Source: Eutrigla gurnardus (Eukaryota > Chordata > Actinopteri > Perciformes > Triglidae). Taken from it: 64,000 nucleotides of DNA. This document shows, piece after piece, positions 10,176-21,065 of the stretch. The position numbers and the translations under genes are program-made. The first letter of the stretch is position 1. Every line of letters starts with the position of its first letter. The notes under the pieces are model-generated. The model saw only the letters and a list, made by a program, of their open reading frames with translations, was not told the origin of the DNA and did not search any database. The stretch is taken from positions 1,898,001-1,962,000 of the forward strand of contig OY741268.1 of NCBI GenBank assembly GCA_963514095.1, written 5' to 3'.

Positions 10176-13114
10176 ATGTATCTTATCCCAGTCAGGACAT
10201 CGCACTGGAGAAGATTTTACCGAAGTCCCTTCATTCGAGGCTGTAACCCATCCAATCTCTGCTACCCACCAATCTCCACCGGTAAGGAACTTGAAGTACT
10301 AGGGGGGCTGTGGAACTGCCAGTCTGCAGTCAAGAAGGCGGACACCATCTCAGCCTATGCCTCCCTGCAGTCTCTCCACTTCCTGGCCCTCACAGAGACC
10401 TGGATCACCCCAGAAAACACTGCCACTCCAGCTGCCCTTTCAACTGCCTACTCATTTTCACACTCCCCAAGACGAACAGGGCGAGGAGGAGGAACTGGGC
10501 TCCTCATCTCACCCACATGGTCCTACCAGGTCCTTCCTCTCGACCACCTACCCCGATCTACGCTTGAATTTCACGCCGTCGCTGTCACCATTCCTTTCAA
10601 ACTCAACATCATAGTGATCTATCGCCCACCCGGTCCTCTTGGTGACTTTTTGGATGAGATGGATGCCCTCCTGAGCTGCTCCCCTGATGATGGCACACCG
10701 CTCGTCGTCCTCGGTGACTTCAACATCCACTCGGGAAAGCTGCACTCATCTGAATTCATCGACTTCTTTTCCGCATTTGACCTTACGCTCTCCCCCTCTC
10801 CACCAACTCACCGGGCCGGGAACCAACTTGACCTTGTCTTCACAAGATCCTGTGGCATCTCGGCAATCTCTGTTACCCCGCTCACCGTGTCCGACCACCA
10901 CTTTGTGACTTTCTCCCTCCCCATGAAGCCCACCACATCCCTCCCCTCTACGCCTCGAATGGTCACCAGCCGCCGCAACCTGAAATCCCTCACTCCCTCC
11001 GCTCTCTCCTCAACTGTTATCTCCTCGCTCCCATCCTCGGAACAGTTCTCCTTAATGCCTACTGAGGAAGCCTCCTCTATCCTGATGTCCTCACTCGCCT
11101 CTTCTTTGGACACTCTCTGTCCCCCAATCGCACGACCGGTGCGATCATCTCCCCCCCCCCTCCCTGGCTGTCTGAACCTCTGCGAACCAACAGATCATTG
11201 TTGCGAGCGTCAGAGAGAAAATGGAAGAAATCGGGACAGCACGAGGACCTTGCTCACTACCACCTCCTCCTCTCTGACTTCACCTCAACTGTTTCGGCAG
11301 CTAAATCTGCCTTCTACCTGGCAAAGATCAACTCTTCTGCCTCCAACCCCAGGAAACTCTTCTCCATGTTCTCTTCCCTCCTCACCCCTCCTACCCCTCC
11401 GCCCCCTTCCTTCCTTACTGCCGATGACTTTGCAACTTACTTTACCAAGAAAGTAAATGACATCAGCTCCTCATTCACGCCTATTCCCTCCCAGAAGACA
11501 TCTCCCCCAACTCTCAACTCGGATGGTCTTACCAGCTTTAGCCCCCTCACCTCTGAAGACGTTCACGCACTTGTTACATCTAACCGTGCCACCACCTGCT
11601 CCCTTGACCCGATTCCCTCCTCTCTTCTCCAGGACATCTCACACGACATCTTGCCATTCCTCACCACCCTGATCAACTCCTCCCTCACCTCAGGTGTCAT
11701 TCCAGCGGATTTTAAGACCGCTATCGTGAAGCCTCTCCTGAAAAAACCCACCCTTGACGCTACTGACATCCAAAGCTACAGACCTGTATCTCTTCTTTCA
11801 TTCCTCTCTAAAACCTTGGAACGTGCTGCCTACAACCAACTGTCATCCTATCTCTTGCGGAAAAACCTCCTAGACCCTAACCAATCAGGATTCAGGACTG
11901 CCCACTCCACTGAGACGGCCCTCCTCACTGTGACCGAGTCCCTGCGAGACGCCAAAACATCATCCAACTCCTCCGTTCTCATTCTCCTTGACCTATCTGC
12001 TGCATTCGACACAGTCAACCACCAAATTCTCCTCTCCACTCTGGCTGAACTTGGCATAACCGACTCTGCTCTCACCTGGTTTACATCATACCTGACAAAC
12101 CGCACCTTTCAGGTCACATGGAATGGCTCTATGTCCAAACCCTGCTCTCTGGACACGGGTGTCCCTCAAGGCTCAGTATTAGGACCGCTTCTGTTCTCAC
12201 TATACACCAGATCACTAGGTTCTGTTATCACATCGCATGGATTCTCCTACCATTGCTACGCTGATGACACCCAGCTGTTCCTCTCTTTTCCCCCGTCCTC
12301 TGACGCTCACATTGCAACTCGCATCTCGGACTGTCTGGCTGACATCTCTGTCTGGACAACTGCACATCACCTCAAGCTTAACCTGAATAAAACCGAACTC
12401 CTCTTCATCCCTGGGAAAGACTGCCCTCACATGGACCTGTCGGTCACTGTTGAGGGCATCACAGTATTTCCTTCCTCAACTGCGAGGAACCTGGGTGTAG
12501 TCCTCGATGACCAACTATCCTGCACCCCCAACATCACTGCTGTGGCCCGATCCTGCAGATTTGCCCTCTACAATATCCGCAGGATTCGGACCTTCCTCAC
12601 AAAGGATGCAACGCAGCTCTTGGTCCAAGCACTGGTCATCTCCCGCCTTGACTACTGCAACTCTCTCCTGGCCGGACTCCCGGCCTATGCGATTAAACCA
12701 TTGCAGCGTATCCAGAACGCTGCAGCACGCCTTATCTTCAATCTACCCAAATTCTCCCACGTGACCCCCCTCCTCCGTGACCTCCACTGGCTCCCTGTTG
12801 CAGCACGCATCCAATTCAAGACGATGACACTGGCCTTCAGGGCCATCAATGGAACGGCACCTGCCTACCTTCAAACACTGGTCAAACCTCATGCCCCGAA
12901 GCGAGCACTCCGCTCCTCTACTTCAGCTGGCCGGCTGGTACCACCATTGCTGAAATCAAACAAATGTCGCTCAGCAAAGTCCAGACTCTCCTCTGTTCTG
13001 GCGCCTCAGTGGTGGAACGAACTCCCGACCAATGTCAGGACAGCAGAGTCATTTGCCATCTTCCGAAAAAGGCTCAAGACTCACCTGTTCAGACTTCACC
13101 TCGACTCTACATAG
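10176..13114 (+). pseudogene. LINE ORF2: endonuclease and reverse transcriptase (CR1/L2 group), one frameshift
   Basis: The first frame (10176-11152) encodes an APE endonuclease: FLALTETWI, GRGGGTGLLISP, IVIYRPPGPLGDF, VLGDFNIHSG, NQLDLVFTRS, VSDHHFVTF. The second frame (11153-13114) encodes reverse transcriptase: YRPVSLLSFLSK, SGFRTAHSTETALL, LLDLSAAFDTVNHQ, GVPQGSVLGPLLF, catalytic CYADDTQLF, then SRLDYCNSLLAGL and HWLPVAARIQFKTMTLAF. The two frames meet in a run of ten C (11151-11160). A one-base length change there is the only defect seen, so this copy is young, or the run is a sequencing error. The true start is uncertain: the LINE leader with 42-bp repeats lies just upstream, and a C-run followed by CAG at 10146-10173 looks like a 3' splice site. 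Confidence 0.88.
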
Positions 13115-13390
13115 CATGACCCACTAACACCCTCCCTCGACACCCCCCCCCCCCCCCCCCCCCCGCAAAAAAAAAAAAAAAAAAAAAAAAAACTCGGATC
13201 GTAGCACTGTTACTTTTGAAGTACTACTTTACTCAGATGAGGACCTAACACTTGTTCTATTTTTAGCTCTTACTGCATCGGCAATGATACGTCGTGGTTT
13301 CTTTGTTTCCTTCTTTTGACAAATGTACTTGTAAGTCGCTTTGGACAAAAGCGTCTGCTAAATGACCTAAATGTAAATGTAAATGTAAAT
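13115..13390 (+). repeat. 3' tail of the LINE with poly-C/poly-A tract and (AAATGT) end
   Basis: After the stop comes a run of about 22 C, then a run of about 26 A (13143-13191). The tail motif gtcgctttggacaaaagc and tctgctaaatgac follows, then repeated aaatgt. This motif and short tandem end are typical of a large group of fish CR1/L2-like LINEs and SINEs that share their tails. The tail joins the Tc1 transposase at about 13391. Confidence 0.8.
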
Positions 13391-13817
13391 GGTGGAGAAA
13401 TGAACATTCAATGCACGAGCAACAGATCTGGTTGACATTCCTGCTGTCCGCATGCCAATTGCACGCTCCCTCAATGCTTGTGGCATCTGTGGCATTTTGC
13501 TGTGAGACAAAACCGCACATTTCAGAGTGGCCTTTTATTGTGGGCAGTATAAGGTACACCTGTGCACTAATCATGATGTCAGATCAGCATCTTGATGTGG
13601 CACACCTGTGAGGTGGGATGGATTATCTCAGCAAAGCAGAAGTGCTCACTATCACACATTTAGACAGATTTGTGAACAATGTTTGAGAGAAATGGTAATA
13701 TTGTGTATCTGGAATGAATTTTAGATCTTTAAGTCCATCTCATGAAAAATGGGAGCAAAAACAAAAGTGTTGCGTTTATATTTTTGTTGAGTGTATATGA
13801 CTGATTTTTGACTGACT

Positions 13818-14422
13818 GATTTTTTGCACGCCTTCGTTAGAGGTGGCGATGCTGGGCCACCACCTGTTTTACAGGCATCTGCTTTCTTTCTGTTGGCTGT
13901 GTAGAAGTCTGTTAGTTTAAATCGGCTTAATTAATTAACAGAACATGATATAGATGAGAAGACATTTATGTGTGTGAAAACAGCATTATGTTGGGGATAA
14001 AACAACTGTACAGTCAAACAGCCACTTAATATTTACTTTACAATGTAAAACATGATCAAAATGAGGTACCCCCATGACATTATGCCGAGGTCTTACCTGT
14101 TTGAACAATGTTTTTATATTTCATCTTAAGCTGCTGCCAAGTGCACTTCTCCCCCACGGGAATGCACCAAAATGAAATAAATTAATAGGCTACCACTCAA
14201 GCAGTTTCCCCCTGTAATATTATTGTGATTGCAAAGGACTAGATTTAAACTTACGCATTGACCCGAGCAGCAATGTTCTCCCACGCCGTCTCCCTCTCTT
14301 TTGTTGCTGCAGCGGGTGTTACACTTTCGTCTAAAAACGTACTCAAACTCACCGTATGACCACATTAATATTTCCAATTCCAGTGGTGTGAAAAACGTAG
14401 CCCTCCTCTTCCCCGTTGCCAT
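13818..14422 (-). pseudogene. Harbinger-associated Myb/SANT-like DNA-binding protein, three exon remnants
   Basis: Exon 1 (14422-14243) starts MATGKRRATFFTPLELEILM and continues as a trihelix/SANT-like domain. A one-base frameshift after KCNT breaks it, and its end fits a donor (GC|GTAAGT). A second piece (about 14160-14100) reads EKCTWQQLKMKYKNIVQT with a GTAAGA donor. A third (about 13862-13820) reads KTGGGPASPPLT, the usual third-exon opening of this family. It stops at the Tc1 element. In Harbinger elements this protein escorts the transposase to the nucleus and binds the terminal repeats. Confidence 0.7.
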
Positions 14423-14474
14423 GGTGACTCGTCGAATCGGGGCTCCATTGATGCTGTCTTTTTATACTTGTGGT

Positions 14475-15036
14475 TAGAGCTGGGTTTCGATTCAAATATC
14501 AAGAATCGATTCGATTCCGATTTTTAAGTTTCAGAATCGATTTTTTCCGATTTTCTCAGATTCCATCCGATTCGATCCGATTTTGATCTGATTTCCGATT
14601 CGATCCGATTTCGATTCGATCCGGGGGTTAATGTTATTAAAAATGAAAAATGTATTTGAACCGTTTCGGCTAATGTCACCATCACTGTCCGACGCCATGA
14701 TTGTTTTCGAGTTATTTTTAGACCGAGCTCGCCTGCGTGAATTTAGTGAGCGCGCCTGCGTGAATTTAGTGATGCAGCGGGGGTAAAAGTTCACTGAGGG
14801 AAATGTAGAAAATAATTTTAATTAAAAAAAATCGATCATATGTGACTGTCTGTTTATGTCTTGTGTTCTCAAGTATGTCTTGTATCACTCGGTGGTTTAT
14901 TGTATTGTCTCACATTAAAAGGAAAAAAAAAAAAGAAAAAGAAAAAAATCGATCTTTGGACGTACGAATCGATAATCGGTCATTAATATGCGAATCGATT
15001 AAAAATCGGAAAATCGATTTTTTCAACACAGCTCTA
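14475..15036. mobile_element. hAT MITE, 562 bp, with 8-bp duplication CTTGTGGT
   Basis: CTTGTGGT occurs immediately on both sides (14467-14474 and 15037-15044). The ends are TAGAGCTGGGTTT and the complement of TAGAGCTGTGTTG. The interior is packed near both ends with GATTCGAT / ATCGATT motifs, likely binding sites for a transposase supplied elsewhere. No coding domain is present. Confidence 0.9.
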
Positions 15037-15463
15037 CTTGTGGTGCACGCGCTTCACTCCAGGTGAAACTACTCTGAGTTTATCAAACTAACTCAAATCA
15101 GCTGTTCTGGAATCGAAAACTCAGTTTCCTATCTCAGAGTAGATCAACTCAGAGTTCAGGGTTAGACTCAGAGTTTGTTGAACCTGCTTTGTGAAACGGA
15201 CCCCAGGTCTCCGTGAAGTACATCTAGCTACAGTCCTTGTCCAACTTGACATTCTTTACCACACTGTAAACCCCAACAGTACTACTAACTTATAAGGACT
15301 GAGGGCACAATAATTAAAATCTGTTTAATAGTTGAAAGAACTTATAACTAATCAGTGATGTGAAAGATTAATCTAGTTGTAATTTTCTGTGGCACAGCAC
15401 TTATGAGTAAAGTATTCCCCATTAATGATCGCTTTTGAGTAAACGCTACGTACACGGACGTCA

Positions 15464-15471
15464 TGACGTCA
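15464..15471. promoter_or_regulatory. consensus CRE site TGACGTCA in a promoter-like region
   Basis: The perfect CREB/ATF palindrome lies about 50 bp upstream of the first ATG (15521) and 580 bp upstream of the first recognisable exon. No TATA box is obvious. A promoter role for the gene at 16047-18402 is inferred from position. Confidence 0.4.
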
Positions 15472-16046
15472 CAACGTTGTGAATCTGCTGCCCTGACCAA
15501 CGTGAATTTTTTTGTCCAAGATGGCTGCCATGTGCGAGAGTCCGCGTCTCATCTTCGTTCATGGATTAACTTGTCAAAACTGCTTTGCTTGTTATAACGT
15601 TGCATGGGTATCAGAAATAATAAAGTGTTTGATCGTTTGACTGCGCTGTTTTTACATTTAGAGTACCGAGCAATGGCCGCGGTGATTCACGCTCATATTT
15701 GAATTGCGGCGCCTGTGCTGCCGTTAACGATGACGATGTTAGCTAGTAACTCTTTTCAGTTAGCAGCCATAGCGTTTCTTTGTGTGGCGCTGATATTTAT
15801 GTGAAGCGCCCTTATCTGGTAAATATTTTTCTTCTTCTAACATGCACCCGAATGAACTAATGTAGGCCTAGTAGCTATCTTAAGACGAACGAACGTTAAG
15901 TTGCAGCTAGTTTAGCCATTAGCCGACTCAGTAACTTTTATGCACTTCAGTGCTAGTTACGTCCGTAGTAATGCATGGACATGAAGTTGGTTAGCTTATG
16001 CAATCTGCAAGCTTACATTGAACCTCCATTTTTTCTTTCCTCATAG

Positions 16047-18402
16047 GCTGTAGTGGATGCAGAGAAGCGAGCATGCACACAAATCAAGGTAACTGAGCTT
16101 GTGCTGCTCCCCCTCCATAAATGGGCTAACATTTTATTATTATTTGTAATAATCAAGTCTGTCTGTCTGCAAGTGTGTGCATTTGAAGATCTATGTAATT
16201 AACTGTATATGAACTACAGTCACTTATATCATCTGAGAACAACTTTATTGGTAAGTTATATTAACACTTGAGATTCTGGGTTAATAAATTGTAAAGCTGT
16301 TGTTGAGTAGCCTACATAATTTAACTGGTTTCTTACTGCTTATTGTATCTGTTTCCACAGGATCAAGTTGAGAATATTGACCAGCACTGACCTTTTTCTT
16401 TGGTAAGCCAAATGATTTAAACTCACTTGTAGGAGAATGAATTTAGTTTGAAAGTAAGCACTTCAAATGATGGAGTGGAAGTGCAAGTTGGGTGCTGTGT
16501 CCTCAGACACCCAGACACAGTTATTTAAGCACTACATAGCCATTATTCAAGAGTTAGTCCTTTGCCATGTCTCTACACCTCCTGCATTTGTACATTTCTG
16601 TAATTATTGCACTGAAAATTCATTTATCGCGGTTTCACAAAGACACTTGTAGAGCTGGTGCAAGTGAAGGAGCACAAGCAGGACACAGTTTTTACATGTC
16701 CCTTGTGTGACTTCAGACCGCCCTTCTCAGAGGCAACACTGTCACACTGATGACTTTTGCCGTGCGTCGCCAAGAGATCGTTCAGGAGGATCAAATGGTG
16801 AAGGAGTTCCTACAGAAATGGCCGGCTCTTCGGATGGAATCGCAGGTAAAACAGGCTCACTCTTTCTCATTTCTGCCAATCTTTACACATCTTTCTCAGT
16901 CTGCCCTCTCTAAACATGTTTCATCCCAATTCATTTGTCCTATTGTGTTTTTTTTATTTTGTTTTGTAGGTTTGTGCAGAGTTCCACCGCATCACGTCAA
17001 TCTACGGAACCAGTTTTATGCTGAGCTTGACCGGCACACACCACAACTGTTGGCCATATACAGACAGAAGGCAGAACACACTGGCAAGATAGCAGAGGCG
17101 CTGCATGACATCCTACATATTTATGACCTCCAGGTGAGTTAAAATTGAACTTGATAACAACAGTGACAGCAACAAAGTTCATCATGTTCAATTTGCTTGT
17201 CCTTTCAGCAAGAACAAGATGTCAACATGAGACGCACTGCAGCCCTACGTGCCCTCCCGGTATACCTGCGTGAGGAGGACCCACCGTTCTTCAAGACACG
17301 GAATGTAAGTATGCACTGCTTTCGCAGAACTGTTAGTATCAATGAGGTGATATTGCTTGCTTTGTATGGATAGCATTATTTTCAACACTAAAAGCTGCCT
17401 AAATATACAACGCAACCACCTTCCAAACCCTGTGTGGAGGCGTGAGTGTGGATGCATATGGATACATACAGTATGTGGTATAGAAGCCCTGTAATCCTTA
17501 AGTTTAACTTCCCACAAAGCCCTGACCTCACCTTGCCCAGAGGGCTAATAATTTGGTTGACCTTTTGACCTAACCACTCATGAAATAACACACACACACA
17601 CACACACACTACTTTCCTACCTCCTCCCTTCCTTCTTACCTCCCTCCCTGCCCCTCCCTTCATTCCTTCCTTCCTCATTTTTTCTTCCTTCCTTCTTCCC
17701 CTCCTTCCCTTTTTCTTTCCTTCCTTCTTCCCCTCCCTCCCTTTCTTTCCTTCCTTCCTTCCTACTGTCCCTCCATCCCTCCTTACTTCTTTCCTTCCTT
17801 CTGTCCCTCCATCCCTCCTCACTTCTTTCCTTCCTTCCTCCCTTCTTCCCCCTGTCCTTCCTTCAGCTTCCTTCCTTGACCCGATGACCGCTGGAGGGTT
17901 TAAAAGACCTATATGAGACACATTGACATACTTACATGTATACCTACCTGTTGGATGGTGACTAGTAGAATAGTCAGTTTAAATACCTACCTAATACTTA
18001 GCTGTTGAGTCATGACCATGTCTAGTTCCTGAAAGTTAACCTTGTATAACCTGCATATTCCAGGAGGACGATTCGCCTGAGCCAGACCTCACTGACACGC
18101 CTGTTGCCCTTGTCACGGTGGTCTCCGAGAGCACTACAAGTCCAGTTGACTTCAGTCCTGCATCCATTGCTATTGTGGTAGAAGATTAGCTTGTGATGAG
18201 CAACATCCCCAGGTTGGCTAAAGCATTTGCATTGTTGTTTGGTTTGATGTATGTATTGCATTTGGACTACCCCAGGAAACTCATTCACACTTTTACCTTC
18301 ATCCAGAAAGTGCTGATGGGACCACATTACACTTTGTGTCTATGCACATGCACACGTCTGTATGCACATACAGAAGCGAGTTTTTGGTGCCAAGTGTCTT
18401 AA
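16047..18402 (+). pseudogene. decayed six-exon gene resembling fish 'sterile alpha motif domain-containing protein 3-like' C-terminal regions
   Basis: Exons with good GT-AG borders: 16047-16088, 16361-16402, 16653-16845, 16970-17133, 17209-17304 and 18064-18402. Exon 3 holds a CPLCDF segment, then FAVRRQEIVQEDQMVKEFL and KWPALRMESQ. Exon 4 has VCAEFHRITS, then, shifted, NLRNQFYAELDRHTPQLLA. Exon 5 has VNMRRTAALRALPVYLREE and FFKT. Exon 6 has PDLTDTPVALVTVVSES, then NIPRLAKAFALLFGLMYVL and FIQKVLMG. I recognise this order from multi-copy fish proteins of that annotation; their function is unknown to me. Defects: stops in exon 3, a frameshift in exon 4, and TAG at 18187. The conserved splice sites show it was once a spliced gene and not a processed copy. 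Confidence 0.65.
17600..17880. repeat. polypyrimidine (CTTCC)n-type tract in an intron
   Basis: About 280 bp is almost only C and T on the + strand, made of irregular ccttcctt/ccctcc units and preceded by a short (CA)n at 17588. It lies in the last intron of the gene remnant. Long reverse-strand ORFs here are low-complexity artefacts. Confidence 0.85.
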
Positions 18403-18589
18403 TGTGACAGTATGTTGAATATATACAGTGCACTTCAATTTAATGAAAGTTCAATTTAAATAATTTAAGTATGAAGAAGACAAATATTATTAATTAGGTT
18501 AACTTTTTACTTTTTTAACTTTTTTTAAAAGTTTTTACGTAATCAGTTACAGCATAAATTACAGCATGAACTTATTCGGGTTTACAGTG

Positions 18590-19775
18590 CAGGGCAGCCA
18601 GCTTGTCAGACGGCAGCCAGTGAGTTAACGTTCCTCATCACAAAGGAAGAATGGATGGCTTGAACCTCCACCGCTTCTCCATGTGCCTAGCCTTAAAGGA
18701 GACATCCGGTCATTTTTGACCCCATTTCGTTGTCTCCAGGGTCATCCCGACTTATTATTGTCTGATTGTTTTGATGTATAGGACCCCCTGGAAGACGAGA
18801 TGATGCATCTCAAGGGGTTATCCCTTAATAAATTTGAAATTTGAAATTTATTAGAAGCAAAAAAACAGACAAAAATTGACGTTGCCTAGCCCGAGATCTG
18901 CATGCCTGGCAATCTTCCAGACTCGCTCCAATGCTAACCCCTTGGGGCAAGTTTTATCTGCTTTTCTGGGCCTCAGAAAATAATTCCAAGACCTATGTGT
19001 GGCGGGCGGGCGGTTAAGAGGTAGACCAGAAAACTGGTATAATTAAGGAGCTTCAAAGGCACAGAGGTTCGCAATACTTATGAGGCTGGAGACGTGGTTC
19101 CATTTAACAATAGTTCATATTTTATTTTACACAAACACCTCAATAATAAAAAGGCCAAAAACACAACAAACACAATTATGAAGGGGGGGGGGGAACGGCC
19201 GACGCTGAGGCTTACCAGTGGAAGGATGGGTCACCAGGAGTGAGGTATCCGAGGGAGAGAGACGCCCCAAGCACACGTGCACACACCTCCACACTCACAC
19301 ACACACGCACGTGGAGGATCACACCAGGGGTCAACACAGCACACAACGAGGGGACACCACCACCTACGCGCACCAACCACCACCTTGAGGCTCTCAGCTT
19401 CTGCACGGGAAAAGAACAGACGTGACAATTAGTGGGACATCACTCACAAATAAACAAAAAGACTGGATAACACTGGCCGACATGCGGCAAAGGATTAACG
19501 TATGATTACTGTACGAACACAAACAAAACAGATTCTTGGTAGGTCTAAGCAGCCAGGGATGACAAATAATAAGAAATTAACAAAGCAAAAATGGAATAAG
19601 GAAAATAAACAGAATCAACTTCAAAAGAAACAATAATGGCTGTAACCAGTTAGCAATTAAGCAATCAAAAATGACAAGTTAAGCCCCACTGATCGCACCC
19701 ACAATACTAAAATTGACACTAAAATGAATGGAGACGGTCAACAGCCACCATGAGCAAAAACAACGGTAACGTTAG
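18590..19775. other. no recognised gene; holds a LINE 3' tail at about 18772-18852
   Basis: The segment gtataggaccccctggaag, then aaggggttatccc and ttgaaatttgaaattt, looks like the 3' tail of a fish LINE. The rest has a G run (19181-19191) and a CA-rich part (19260-19320), with no domain or terminal repeat that I can name. Confidence 0.45.
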
Positions 19776-20692
19776 TGTGACGAAACCGAGCGTGTTGCGA
19801 AACACAAAAAATTGTGGGTTTGGCCAAGGATGCAGAGGCAGTAGTAATTCTTTTTGGACAATATTTTATTAAGAGGGCTTGCAGCAAAACAAGCAATTCC
19901 GGTCCAAATATGCAAATACAAAATAACTAGGTTAAATTTAGAAAATAACAAAAATAACAAAATAAAGTACTACGGCAGTTCTACGCTCTGGTGTAACCTC
20001 AACAGTGAGGTCTACAGCTCTCCAAAAATCTGTCTTGTGACCAGTACATATGTGTGTCTCACACTAGACATCATAACACTCACATACAAGAAACAGGGGG
20101 GTAAACATATAGAAGGCGGCCAGCACCATTATCAAGACACAGGGGAACATTAGACAAAAATTACACGATGACAACAAATAACACTCTGAGACTATACATA
20201 GATACCTATTGCACCTGCCCACAACAATTGTTATGCAATATACATGTCGCATAATTTATGTATGAAGGGATTCCTAACAAAAAAAAGTTGGCTTGATCAG
20301 GGCCTACTCTCCCCGGAAACCCCCATACTAAACTCCACATTGGTACGGAACCAATCACGCACGGAACCTATAAACGCTCCGTTGTTCGTCGTCGGCACCC
20401 TTTTCCCGCGGACACAGGAGCCAAACGAGACGGCAGCCGGTAAATCTTTTGTTTGTTTAACTTTAACATTGTGATATATTTTTAACAAATAAAAAGGCGC
20501 AACATTACATTTCAACCTTTCATTGTTCGTGTCATTCTTTAAAAGAAATGTCCATGACGTTGTGCAACTACTAAGACATGATCACTGCAGATGTGGCATC
20601 AGTATAAGTGTGAGACCATGATATGTATGCGTGTAACGTGCGTGCCGCAGCTGAGTCGGGCGTCTTCCTGTGCGGTCCTCTGGACCGTCACA
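19776..20692 (+). repeat. solo LTR, 917 bp, with 5-bp duplication GTTAG
   Basis: The sequence begins TGTGACGAAACC and ends CCGTCACA, and GTTAG flanks both sides (19771-19775 and 20693-20697). Inside on the + strand is a TATA-like CTATAAACG (about 20370) followed by AATAAA (about 20488). This gives the U3-R-U5 order for + orientation. No internal retroviral sequence accompanies it, so it is the usual product of LTR-LTR recombination. The family is not identified. Confidence 0.8.
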
Positions 20693-20697
20693 GTTAG

Positions 20698-21065
20698 GCA
20701 AAAACACAGGTAGGCAAAGCAGCAGCTGGGGATAGTTCGGACAGATGTAGCTGCTACGTCGCTAGCTGCCGAATACTGGCACTGAGAGATGCACCGGCAC
20801 GCAGTCCCGATCCGGCCGTGCCTATGAGCTCGGGGAGGGGAGCAGACAAGTGTCTGGAGCTTAGCCTGTCAGATGAGCCAATTCCAGCATTGATCGAGGA
20901 TAGCGGCAGGTCTGAGGAAGGGAGGAGGGTCCACGACAGTGTTGGGGTTGTAGCAGGAGCAGATTTGGTTATCAACAGTTAACTATCAATATCAATATGA
21001 TTATCGGTATTAATAATTATTTTTAATATATTATCATGATATAATCATGAATAAACGGGGCACCA
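20698..21065 (-). other. possible retroviral leader downstream of the reverse-strand LTR
   Basis: Read in reverse from the LTR end at 21066, the sequence GGGTGGTGCCCCG could hold a primer-binding site beginning TGG. About 350 bp of sequence with a short ORF but no gag motif follows. It is truncated by the region next to the solo LTR. This is a weak call based on position. Confidence 0.3.

Larger units (their letters stand above)
7285..13495 (-). pseudogene. Tc1 transposase (DD34E), split by a 5.2-kb insertion (parts 13495-13391 and 8191-7285)
   Basis: The N-terminal piece (13495-13391, reverse) starts MPQMPQALRERAIGM and carries the first helix-turn-helix (STRSVARALNVHFST). The rest (8191-7285) resumes at RRQRRFREYGSTSNRPHNRR with the second DNA-binding region, then the catalytic domain. 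The Asp residues are in VLFTDESRF and MFQQDNARPH, and the Glu is in YSPDMSPIEHVWD. The end is ANGGHTRY followed by a stop. The enzyme cuts and pastes the element into TA sites. Apart from the insertion, no stop or frameshift is visible in either piece, so the gene was probably intact when it was interrupted. Confidence 0.92.
6967..13795 (-). mobile_element. Tc1-like element with long terminal inverted repeats, interrupted by nested insertions
   Basis: The left end (ACTCAACAAAAATATAAACG from 6967) matches the complement of the right end (to about 13795). The inverted repeats extend roughly 280 bp (6967-7250 and 13510-13795), far longer than in nematode Tc1. The transposase is on the reverse strand. 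The element spans 6.8 kb, but only about 1.6 kb is its own. Bases 8192-13390 are foreign: a small TIR element plus a LINE. Confidence 0.9.
13796..15207 (-). mobile_element. Harbinger remnant (end with Myb-like gene)
   Basis: The right end at about 15205, read in reverse, starts GGGGTCCGTTTCACAAAGC, a form of terminal repeat common to fish Harbinger elements. A Myb/SANT-type coding region lies inside on the reverse strand. A hAT MITE is inserted at 14475. The other side is lost where the Tc1 element sits, and no transposase part was found. Confidence 0.6.
15262..18589 (+). mobile_element. candidate TIR-bounded element carrying a multi-exon gene (CACTGTAAACCC ends)
   Basis: The left end reads CACTGTAAACCCC at 15262. 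The right end is the complement of CACTGTAAACCCG, ending at 18589. Both ends are followed inward by an AACTTATAA- or AATAAGTT-like motif. A six-exon gene remnant and a promoter-like region with a CRE lie between them. I see no clear target duplication (ACCA on the left, CAGG on the right), so the boundaries are plausible but unproven. Confidence 0.45.

Noticed and set aside
17388..17921. 177-codon reverse-strand ORF rich in Gly/Arg/Lys/Glu
   Set aside because: It is the translation of the polypyrimidine tract in an intron.
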